Assembly (NCBI GenBank): GCA_963931925.1
Contig: OZ007571.1
Coordinates: 54,922,311 to 54,986,310, forward strand
DNA length: 64,000 nucleotides
DNA from: Onchidella celtica
Lineage: Eukaryota > Mollusca > Gastropoda > Systellommatophora > Onchidiidae
Direction: 5' to 3'
Under the pieces are notes generated by a model. That model was not told the DNA's origin. It saw only the letters and a list, made by a program, of their open reading frames with translations, and searched no databases. This document shows, one piece after another, positions 42,001 to 50,885 of the stretch. Each line of letters begins with the position of its first letter. Position 1 is the first letter of the stretch. The position numbers and the translations under genes are program-made.

Positions 42001-42441
42001 ATTGGCGGGAGTAATTCATTGTGGTGCAATTTTGGCCCTTTTTTTGCTCGACTCTACAGCCTAAATAACAGTTTCAAAAATTATAAAATTAATTTTCTTA
42101 AGTGTCAACTAATCCAGGGCAATCGCTTTTGTATCGAGCGATTGTGTTAATTCAAGTTCCAGGTGTGTTTAAATAAAAAGTTGTAAAAAAGTAAAATACA
42201 ATGATCTTTGTTTTGGCTCCCTGTGATAAGCCCACCGCACCGGGAACGATGTATCAATACGCTTTCAATTCGGTGCGCGCAATTTCCCTACCAGAAAATA
42301 ATAAGTGCGTGGTGCTCTGGTGAGCATGAAATCTGTAGTAAGGCTGTAGAATAATTATGGGAAGCTTTATAGACCAAAAAGTGGCAATTAGAACGGTGAG
42401 TTCACAGGTTTATCCCGGTAAATGCCGGGAACTTCATCTAG
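42001..42441. repeat. Tandem duplication, unit 1
   Basis: About 440 bp from 'ggcgggagtaattcatt' to 'gccgggaacttcatctagtt'. Repeated with roughly 10% change at 42453-42917. Confidence 0.85.
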
Positions 42442-42452
42442 TTATAAAAAAA

Positions 42453-42917
42453 AAATAGTGGCGGGAGTAATTCATTATGGTGCAATTTTGCCCCTTTTTT
42501 TGCTCGAGGCTACAGCCTAAATGACAGTTTCAAAAATTATAAAATTAATTTTCTTAAGTATCAACTAATCCAGTTCAATCGCTTTTGTGTCGACCGGCTG
42601 TGTTGGTTCAAGTTTCGGGCATTTTTAAATAAAAAGTTGTAAAAATGTAAAATACAAAGATCTTTGTTTTGGCTCCCTGTAGTAAGTCCAGTTAATTTAT
42701 TAGTCTGTGGTCCACCGCGCCGGAAACGATGTATTAATACGTATTCAGTTCGGTGCGGGTAATTTCCGTACATGAAATGAGTGCGCTCTGGGGTACATGA
42801 AATCTGTATTAAGACTGTAGAATAGTTATGGGAAGCTTTCTAGACCAAAAAGAGAGAGATATGGTACGGTGGGTTCACAGTTTAATCCCGGATAATGCCG
42901 GGAACTTCATCTAGTTT
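42453..42917. repeat. Tandem duplication, unit 2
   Basis: Same start and end words as unit 1. Both units end in a run (A or T) after 'catctagtt'. Confidence 0.85.
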
Positions 42918-43329
42918 TTTTTTTTAAATTATCAGAGATGGTAGAAATGTGACAAAATTATTAACTTAACCGGCGTACCGAGCTCTAATAAGTATATTTT
43001 TAAGAGTACGATAGGACAGAGAAAGATGAAAAGCCTCATTGAGTCATTTTTTTTTCTTTTTCCCTCGCCCGCCCTTGTACGTGCTTTGTTTAATGGAGAC
43101 AGTCCATATTGCATTATCATTTTAATAACTTGACGTTGAATTTACCCCTGGAAACAAGACTGATCAGTGTTGTGTCTTATTTTCTGGACAAATACAGCAT
43201 GCAAAGCGCTAGCTCAGCGCCCAAACTCAGGGCGGAGTCTTAGACCAAGCGTGCATGTTTAAGCGTGCATGTTTTTTCTTTTGTTTATGGCGCAAAGAAA
43301 GGACTGTCTCATCGTCATCCTGAGCTTGT

Positions 43330-43556
43330 CGTATCTATTATATTTGGGGTCACACAGGCTTATAGTTATAGTATTAGTAGGTACTCCGAAGTGGTGTTTG
43401 ACACTGCCGCCAGCACACAAAGCTGACCCCCAACGTAATAAACTGTCAAAGAAGCGGGCCTTGAACATAAGAAGCGGAAGAGTCTGCCCTTCACAATGGT
43501 ATTCTGACACATCTAGTGGCATTAAATAAGTAAATTTATATTCTTTGAAAATCTTG
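43330..43556. repeat. Dispersed repeat segment left of element B
   Basis: Matches about 57760-57940 ('ggtactc-aa-tggtgtt', 'gccgcca-ca-acaaa-tgacccc', 'tgccct-cacaatggta'). B therefore inserted into or beside an older repeat block. Confidence 0.65.
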
Positions 43557-43800
43557 TGTAGCGTCCCACTAGTTGAACGATCGATATTTTCTCACCCCCC
43601 ACCCCCTTGCTTGGCGAGTCTCATTCGGCCTCCCCCTCTCGCCAGCAAGGCCGGTATCTCTCTTTGATGTGGCTTGTTTGTTTCACTGTAGAAAATCTAG
43701 AAAGTGTGGAAGGAACTGCAGTGTCCGAGATTACGCCAGGTCGACCTTGAGTGATGTAATTCTGTGACGTGTCAGTGTACGATTGGGTGGCTTGTATGTG

Positions 43801-43846
43801 TCCCGAACATGGAGGTACTATTATTAATAGCTCCATGGTCCCGAAC
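43801..43846. repeat. 30-bp palindromic insertion with 8-bp duplication
   Basis: tcccgaac is present at 43801-43808 and 43839-43846. Between them a 30-bp near-palindrome runs from atggaggtac to agctccatgg. The 3' LTR has one tcccgaac and no insert, so the insertion post-dates integration of B. Confidence 0.85.
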
Positions 43847-43908
43847 GATCTAGGTCTGTCTCGTGCTTATGGGGCGGTTAAGCCGCTTCCTGAACGTTCC
43901 TGGACAGA

Positions 43909-43920
43909 ATATATATAAGG
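43909..43920 (+). promoter_or_regulatory. Element B TATA-type promoter sequence
   Basis: atatatataagg in the 5' LTR, conserved in the LTRs of A. Confidence 0.6.
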
Positions 43921-44214
43921 AGGGCCAGTCGAGTAGGAGTGGTGCAAATCGTAGGGTGAAAGTCGTGGGTGCAAATCGTAGATGTGCAAATCCAGTCATA
44001 GTTAGAAGTGTGTCTTCCCGGCTAGCTAGGTGTAAGTAACCTGTGGATATCAGCTCTTGTTTACAGTTATTAAACGTTAGTATTAATTGTTCATCGGATC
44101 CTGTTATTTATTTTTACAACAGTTCGAGACAGTTTCGTTTTTAAGGGGCAGACGATCAGTTCATCTGACTCTCCCCATCATAACGTGCTGAAATTTGCTT
44201 CAACTGTTACATAT

Positions 44215-44232
44215 TGGGGGCTCGTCCGGGAT
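44215..44232 (+). promoter_or_regulatory. Element B primer-binding site, tRNA-Pro type
   Basis: TGGGGGCTCGTCCGGGAT three bases after the 5' LTR, identical to element A. Confidence 0.92.
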
Positions 44233-44322
44233 CCGATCAGATTAGAACAGATTCAATTCAGACCATCGAAGTGTTTCTAAAGTACATGAAATCGTGTAAA
44301 GATCATCGAGGATATCCACAAC

Positions 44323-44596
44323 ATGTCAGAGGCAATTGGAAGGCTTGGCCAGGAAGCAGACGCCTTGGAGCTCACTGGAAAGGAGAGACAGGACTACATC
44401 CGTGAAGGCCTAAGGGAGGAAAGCGAGAGGCAAGAACGCATGGAGCAACTGAAGATAGAGGCTCAGGAGAAGGAGGCTCAACGACAGGCTCAGGAGAGGG
44501 AGGCGGAACGACAGGCTCAGCTGGAAAGAGAAAAGATGAACCACGAGCTGGAGATGGAGAGGATCCGCCATCAGCGTGGAGGCGAGTCGACGCAGG
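44323..44596 (+). pseudogene. gag: Element B gag N-terminus, cut by element C
   Basis: The ATG is about 90 bp after the primer site. The reading is the same as in element A (SEAIGRLGQEADALEL...), with a Glu/Gln/Arg-rich helical region slightly longer than in A (extra KEAQRQAQ-type repeat). It is interrupted after codon 91 (GGESTQ) by the 5' LTR of C. The downstream half resumes at about 50881. Confidence 0.9.
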
Positions 44597-45694
44597 TGTC
44601 ACGATTAAGGTTGATGACCTTGTACGCCACGAGTATAGAGGGGGTAAACTTAATAGGGGAGAAGGGGAGTTTTTAAGTTGTTGACTAGCATGAAAGATTA
44701 CTATCACGAGGAAGGTCTGTGGCCTTGTGCGCCACGAGTCTAGGGGGGGTGAGTTTAGCAGGGGAAAACACGGTTTTTAACATTGTTGACGAGCGTGGAT
44801 AGTTACACACGACTCGCTTTAAACTAGTCGCGTGTGCAAAAACCTCGGGAGTATAAGTAGAGGAGAAGCTCGACACACGTGGTTCCCAAGTTATTCATTC
44901 CTAAAGGAAGACGCAGAATTTATCGGTCCGGGCGACAAGTGGAAGGTCGTGCCAGTGGGGACCAGAAGTGTTAGGTGTGTGAGGGATCCATGATGTTCAC
45001 ATTTATTTCCCAATAAGAAGAATTAATCGGTCCGGGCGACCAGTGGAAGGTCGTGCCATGGGGACCAGAAGTTGAGGAGTTCTGATGATAGGATGGGAAC
45101 CCATCAGAAGCTCGTGAATCTACGATGGCGGGTGTGAACCGTCGGTGTGCTGTGTGTTTGGAAGTTGAAGAGTCTTGAGGACGGGATGTCGAGAACCCCT
45201 CAAGGAACAAGTAATCTACGATGGCGGGTGTGAACTGTGTGTTCTTATTTGTGTGAAGCCAGGGGCGTCTGTTTCCCCTTTTATCGTCGAAATTAAAAAC
45301 CTAGAAAGGATTGTGTGAACTCTGGAGAAGTGAAACTGCATCAACGATGAGGGCAGCTGTTGACAGAGACTATTAAGTATACGTAGTTAAGTTTATAGAC
45401 AGAGGGATTAGATCTAGATGTGAAACGGGGAATAGATAATAGCCATGATCCCCAAGAGTAAATTTGAAGTATCTCTGTTTTTGTGATTATGTATGTGATT
45501 ATCATGAGTTGAATGTTTTGACATAAGTTTTGTCATGCATTTATAATTAAATATCGTTTAATTTAAATCTCACTCCATGTGTCCGTTGATCGCTGGTCTG
45601 CTTGCTTGGCTTGTTAGCTGGGTTTGAAAGGTAAATAAGTTAGGTACTCATCACACACGTGGTCGTGACCATCTTCACGCACGTGATCGTGACA
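44597..45694 (+). repeat. Element C 5' LTR
   Basis: 1098 bp. Two imperfect ~105-bp repeats at the start (each ...cgccacgagt.tag..., ...tttttaa.ttgttga..., ...ttac). Further on, doubled blocks of about 55 bp (tcggtccgggcgac, ggaaggtcgtgcca) and about 30 bp (ctacgatggcgggtgtgaac). TATA-type gtataagtag at 44851-44860. Confidence 0.93.
44851..44860 (+). promoter_or_regulatory. Element C TATA-type promoter sequence
   Basis: gtataagtag downstream of the two U3-like tandem repeats; present also in the 3' LTR. Confidence 0.55.
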
Positions 45695-45696
45695 AT

Positions 45697-45714
45697 TGGG
45701 AGCTCGTCCGGGAT
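45697..45714 (+). promoter_or_regulatory. Element C primer-binding site, variant tRNA-Pro type
   Basis: TGGGAGCTCGTCCGGGAT two bases after the LTR; differs from the A/B site by A for G at position 5. Confidence 0.8.
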
Positions 45715-45930
45715 ATGAAATTGATTTGAATTGATGTGAATTGTTAGGACGTGAATCGTCCGGGATATGAAATTGATTTGAATGGATTTGAAATTTTATA
45801 AACTGTTAGGACGTGAATCGTCCGGGATCTGATCTTTTATAAACTGTTGGGACGTATATAAGTCGTCCGGGATCTGATCGTAAATAAATAGGACGCATAT
45901 AACTCGTCCGGGATCTAAACTGTTAGGACA
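45702..45930 (+). repeat. Leader array of primer-site half repeats in element C
   Basis: cgtccgggat occurs five times: in the primer site itself and then four more times at about 40-60-bp intervals. Each is followed by atgaaattgatt- or ctgatc-like sequence and a 'gttrggacg' word. Confidence 0.88.
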
Positions 45931-45985
45931 CAAACGAGTGTTTTCCACGATTGTAGAAATATTTTTGTAAGTCAGACCAGCGGCC

Positions 45986-48502
45986 ATGGAGATAAATACC
46001 TTTCTAACGTCACCGAGACCGGAGGATTTGTTAACCTTCAGGAAACCGGAGTTATTGACGATTAGTACGAGATTAGGACTCGATTATGTGAAAGCTAGCT
46101 TAAGAAAAGCAGAAATATCGAGATATATTGCTGAGTATTATGTGGACGATGATGTGTTCGAAGAAAACGACCTAGCTCAGTTTGAAACTATGGCATCAGT
46201 AACTGAAAGTAATATTGAGTTACAGAAAGAGAAGATGCGGATCGAGCTAGAGCTGAAAAAGCTAGAACACGAGACAAAAGAAAAAGAACGAGAAAGACAA
46301 CATGAGGTAGAAAAAGCCAGATTGGGTGTTACTAGTAGATCACATGAACCTAGTTTTCTAGCGAGTAGAGAAGTAAGATTGGTTCCCCCCTTTAATGAGA
46401 GGGAAGTGGATAAATACTTCCAACATTTTGAGAAGGTGGCCCTTAGTCTGAACTGGCCCAAACAACATTGGCCATTAATGTTACAGAGTGTAATAAGGGG
46501 TAAAGCACAACAGACCTTTTCGGCCCTTTCTATGGAAGACGCGGGGAATTATGACCGTGTGAGGGACGCGATATTAAAAGCCTATGAATTAGTGCCGGAA
46601 GCCTATCGGCAAAAGTTCCGATATTATAAAAAAATTGACAGTCAAACCTATATTGAGTTTGCTCATGAAAAAGAGGTATTTTTTGAGAGATGGTGTTCCT
46701 CGATGGAGGTATGTAAAGATTATGAAAAGCGTAAACAGCTCATATTACTAGAGGACTTCAAAACGGGAATCCGTGATGAAATAAAGACGTACCTCAATGA
46801 GAAAGAAATAAAGACGTTGCAAGATGCCGCAAAACTGGCTGACGAGTTTACATTAACTCATAAAAGTAGATTTGGGCTCAGTAGACCGGGTAGAGTTCAG
46901 GATAGGAGGTCCGTAAATGATATTGCTGGCGATCCGAGGGGAGACAAGATTGAATTCCCGCGGAGATCCAGTAGTTTCGATGGGAGAAGACCTGGTCCTA
47001 GTGGAAGAGATTATTTCCAGAGAAGAGATTGGAGGAACGAGGGATCAAGATGTAATAAATGTGGGAGATTGGGCCATAGAAGCTGGGATTGTCGTGCTCT
47101 TGGAAAAAAGAAGACTGGCCCTATAGCTTTTGTGGGAAGACCGAAAGTTATAAACGCTCCTCGTAACCCAGTGAAGTTAGAGACCATAAGGGAAGAGTTT
47201 CTGCCATTTGTGTCAGAGGGTCTAGTGTCCCTTGGGGAAAATTCCACCCCCATACCATTAAAAATATTGCGGGATACTGGATGTTCCCAGTCCCTCCTGT
47301 TAGATAATGTTCTAGATTTTAATGATGATTCAAATACTGGAGAAGTTAGTCTTATACAGGGTATAGAGGGAGTCTTTAGCTCTGTACCTTTGCATAAAAT
47401 TTATTTGAAGTCAGACTTTATAACAGGTCGAGTGGTAGTTGGACTTAAGTCTGGTTTGCCAATAGAGGGAGTATCTTTATTGTTGGGAAATGATCTTGCC
47501 GGTGAAGTGATACCTACTGTGCAGTTGACTTCAAAACCTAGTACTGATGACGAAAGTGAAGATACAAACATATATCCTTCATGTGCGGTGACTCGAGCTA
47601 TGGCTAAAAAGAAAGAGCAGTCAGATGACAGTGAAGAGATTTGTAAAGAAGATAGGTCGACGGAATCCAATGTAGATCATTCTTATGATCTTTCTGATAC
47701 TTTCCTAGGATCCATATTACATGAAGATGTCAGTCATTCCGATGTTATGCGGGAAGATAAGAATTTATCATATGATAGAGACCAGTTAATTAAAGAACAA
47801 GGCTTAGATCCTAGCTTACAGCCATTGCAGGATCAAGTTCTGAGCGACGAAGAACTGAATAAAGTACCAAAAGGGTACTTCATAAAAGATGGAGTACTTA
47901 TGAGAAAATGGAGACCCATTGATGTCCGCGCAACGGAAGAGTGGGCGGTTGTTTATCAAGTTGTGGTTCCAAAACCATATAGGCACGAGATACTTGCCAT
48001 GGCCCATAATTTACCTCTGGGTGGCCATTTGGGTATAAGGAAGACCAATGATAGGATAACGAGACATTTTTTTTGGCCAGGAATTAACAAGGATGTGGCC
48101 TATTTTTGTAATACATGTCACACATGTCAGATAGTGGGAAAACCAAATGCTGGAAAAAGAATGGCCCCTTTACAGCCAATTCCAATTTGTGGGGAGCCTT
48201 TTTCTAAGGTTATCGTTGATTGCGTTGGTCCTTTGCCAAAGACCAGCTCAGGAAATCAATATTTATTAACCATAATGTGTACATCCACTAGATTTCCTGA
48301 GACGATTCCTCTTAGAAATATTAAGACACAGAGTATTGTGAAAGCTCTAGTAAAGTTTTTACTTTATTTGGATTGCCCAAAGAAATACAGTCTGATCAGG
48401 GCAGTAACTTTACGTCGAGACTGTTTAAACAAGTTATTGGTGAACTGGGGACAAGACAAATTAAGTCGTCTGCGTACCACCCAGAATCTCAGGGAGCTTT
48501 AG
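45986..48502 (+). pseudogene. gag-pol: Element C gag-protease-integrase, frameshifted in integrase
   Basis: The ATG at 45986 opens 838 codons. The N-terminus (EINTFLTSPRPEDLLTFRKPE) resembles a SAP-like helix pair. A Lys/Glu-rich helix and a capsid-like segment (VSLNWPKQHWP-type, AYRQKFR) follow. CCHC knuckle CNKCGRLGHRSWDC lies at 47051-47092, protease LRDTGCSQ with Asp-Thr-Gly near 47273-47281, and the HHCC motif (HNLPLGGHLG ... CNTCHTCQ) near 48004-48130. Integrase first Asp is in VDCVGPLP. A one-base change in a T-run near 48356 throws the frame, so about the last 48 codons are out-of-frame. In the right frame integrase continues at 48373. Confidence 0.9.
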
Positions 48503-48891
48503 AGAGATTCCACGCTACTTTAAAGAATATGATGAGAACATATTGCTATGATAGCGAGAAAAATTGGGACGAAGGAATACATTTGCTGTTGTTTGCAGCT
48601 AGAGAGTCAGTTCAAGAATCACTAGGATTTAGTCCTTTTGAGTTAGTGTTTGGACATAATGTTCGTGGGCCGTTGGCTCTGTTAAAAGAAAAATGGGTCG
48701 GTGATGATCCTCAAATGAATGTATTAGATTATGTGCAGAAGTTTAGAGATAGGCTGCATAAGGCTTGTGAATTAGCAAAAGAGAATTTGGGATGTGCCCA
48801 AAAGAAAATGAAATTTTGGTATGACAGGAAGGCCAGGACAAGAAGTTTTAAACCTGGAGATAAGGTCCTTGTTTTATTTCCCCTGGAGTAA
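48373..48891 (+). pseudogene. Element C integrase, second half
   Basis: In the restored frame the sequence has the second catalytic Asp (QSDQGSNF) and Glu (GALERFHATLK), then SPFELVFGHNVRGP and FKPGDKVLVLFP. A TAA at 48889-48891 interrupts the frame. The same frame then continues with the GPY/F-like segment (ARFYGPCEIE), so this is a nonsense change rather than a natural end. Confidence 0.88.
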
Positions 48892-49380
48892 TATCCTCTC
48901 CAGGCTAGATTTTATGGACCCTGTGAAATTGAGACAAAAATTGATGATCTCAATTATATTATAAAAACTCCAGATAGGAGAAAGAGTACACAGTTGTGTC
49001 ATATTAATATGTTGAAAATGTATCATGAAAAGCCAGTTGAGATTGTTGCTGTAGTGAATGAAGTAGATAATGATATTGAGTCACAAGAAGAGACTCAAGA
49101 TGTACATCTCAGACGTGATGTGATATCCCCTAAGTTGTCAAATTCTGAGATTTTACAGAATATTGATGGTAAATTAAATCATTTGGAAGTATGTCAAAGA
49201 GAACAGTTGAAAGATTTGATTGTTAGATATAAAGATTTGTTTGCTGATGTACCAAGGAGAGCTACTCTCATTTCCCACGATGTAGATGTTGGGGATGCCA
49301 AACCCATTAAGCAGCATCCTTATAGGATAAATCCTCAGAGGCGAGAATTGGTTAAGAAAGAAATTGATTATACATGTTAG
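48892..49380 (+). pseudogene. Element C integrase C-terminus, linker and RT start
   Basis: Same frame after the stop: GPY/F-type domain ending LCHINMLKMYH, then an acidic linker (NEVDNDIESQEETQD) and the RT N-terminus (RYKDLFADVP, KPIKQHPYRINPQRRELVKKEI). A frameshift of 1-2 bases at about 49365-49375 ends the frame with TAG at 49378-49380. Confidence 0.82.
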
Positions 49381-49716
49381 AAAATAATATTGTTCAACCA
49401 TCTCACTCTGACTGGAGTTCCCCATGTATACTGGTACCAAGGCCTGATGGAGCTGTTAGGTTTTGCACAAACTATAGAAAAGGAAGCCTTGGCCTTAATT
49501 TTGGCCGTGCAACATTTCGATGTGTACATGTGTACAGCTGTAGACCATGTAAATGTCTATACTGATCATAACCCATTGGTGTTTTTGCATAGGATGAAAG
49601 GTCGAAATCGACGCTTGTTAAATTGGAGTCTAATGTTGCAGGAATATGATTTACATATTATACATGTGAAAGGGAGAGAGAATGTAATTGCTGATTGCCT
49701 TTCCAGATGTCATTGA
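49374..49716 (+). pseudogene. Element C RT remnant fused to RNase H C-terminus by a deletion
   Basis: One frame reads ENNIVQPSHSDWSSPCILVP and AVRFCTNYRK of RT fingers. The next frame immediately reads EKEALALILAVQHFDVY, TDHNPLVFLHRM and VKGRENVIADCLSR of late RNase H. The whole RT palm, including the expected DLxxGYxQ and YVDD motifs, and early RNase H are missing. This copy cannot make reverse transcriptase. The joint lies near 49475-49485 at 'gaaaaggaagc', common to both kinds of sequence. Confidence 0.88.
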
Positions 49717-49817
49717 TGCTATGTATTTGGATTGTTTACCCTTCTTATTTGAATAAAATTCTGATGTATTGAATTTCTTGTAAAAATTTTACTCTAGGGA
49801 TCAAAATTTTGTTTTGT

Positions 49818-49827
49818 GGGAAGGAGG
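49818..49827 (+). promoter_or_regulatory. Element C polypurine tract
   Basis: gggaaggagg directly before the 3' LTR. Confidence 0.75.
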
Positions 49828-50885
49828 TGTCACGATTAAGGTTGATGACCTTGTACGCCACGAGTATAGAGGGGGTAAACTTAATAGGGGAGAAGGGGAG
49901 TTTTTAAGTTGTTGACTAGCATGAAAGATTACTATCACGAGGAAGGTCGGTGGCCTTGTGCGCCACGAGTCTAGGGGGGTGAGTTTAGCAGGGGAAAACA
50001 CGGTTTTTAACATTGTTGACGCTTTAAACTAGTCGCGTGTGCAAAAACCTCGGGAGTATAAGTAGAGGAGAAGCTCGACACACGTGGTTCCCAAGTTATT
50101 CATTCCTAAAGGAAGACGCAGAATTTATCGGCCCGGGCGACAAGTGGAAGGTCGTGCCAATGGGGACCAGAAGTGTTAGGTGTGTGAGGGATCCATGATG
50201 TTCACATTTATTTCCCAATAAGAAGAATTAATCGGTCCGGGCGACCAGTGGAAGGTCGTGCCATGGGGACCAGAAGTTGAGGAGTTCTAATGATAGGATG
50301 GGAACCCATCAGAAGCTCGTGAATCTACGATGGCGGGTGTGAACCGTCGGTGTGCTGTGTGTTTGGAAGTTGAAGAGTCTTGAGGACGGGATGTCGAGAA
50401 CCCCTCAAGGAACAAGTAATCTACGATGGCGGGTGTGAACTGTGTGTTCTTATTTGTGTGAAGCCAGGGGCGTCTGTTTCCCCTTTTATCGTCGAAATTA
50501 AAGACCTAGAAAGGATTGTGTGAACTCTGGAGAAGTGAAACTGCATCAACGATGAGGGCAGCTGTTGACAGAGACTATTAAGTATACGTAGTTAAGTTTA
50601 TAGACAGAGGGATTAGATCTAGATGTGAAACGGGGAATAGATAATAGCCATGATCCCCAAGAGTAAATTTGAAGTATCTCTGTTTTTGTGATTATGTATG
50701 TGATTATCATGAGTTGAATGTTTTGACATAAGTTTTGTCATGCATTTATAATTAAATATCGTTTAATTTAAATCTCACTCCATGTGTCCGTTGATCGCTG
50801 GTCTGCTTGCTTGGCTTGTTAGCTGGGTTTGAAAGGTAAATAAGTTAGGTACTCATCACACACGTGGTCGTGACCATCTTCACGC
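49828..50885 (+). repeat. Element C 3' LTR, 3'-truncated
   Basis: Matches 44597-45680 apart from about five substitutions, one G of a G-run, and loss of a 25-bp block (from gagcgtggat to acgactc) near 50020. The match stops in cttcacgc; the expected last 14 bp are gone and element B gag follows at once. Confidence 0.92.

Larger units (their letters stand above)
43557..44211 (+). repeat. Element B 5' LTR
   Basis: 655 bp, TGTAGCG...TGTTACA. 41 bp longer than its partner, mainly because of a palindromic insertion at 43809-43846. Confidence 0.95.
44597..50885 (+). mobile_element. Element C: second Gmr1-type LTR retrotransposon, nested in B, defective
   Basis: 5' LTR 44597-45694 (1098 bp, TGTCACG...GTGACA), 3' LTR from 49828, truncated at 50885. 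The primer site is followed by a repeat-bearing leader. Coding order: gag with one CCHC knuckle, protease, integrase, then RT/RNase H, as in A and B. Codon use is A/T-rich, unlike A and B, so it is a different family. Damage: a frameshift in integrase, a stop before the GPY/F domain, a frameshift and large deletion in RT, and loss of the last ~14 bp of the 3' LTR plus any target duplication. The LTRs differ at about five bases in about 1060. Confidence 0.93.

Noticed and set aside
48994..49380. Separate small gene in element C
   Set aside because: It is in frame with integrase after the TAA at 48889, so it is the continuation of pol, not an independent gene.
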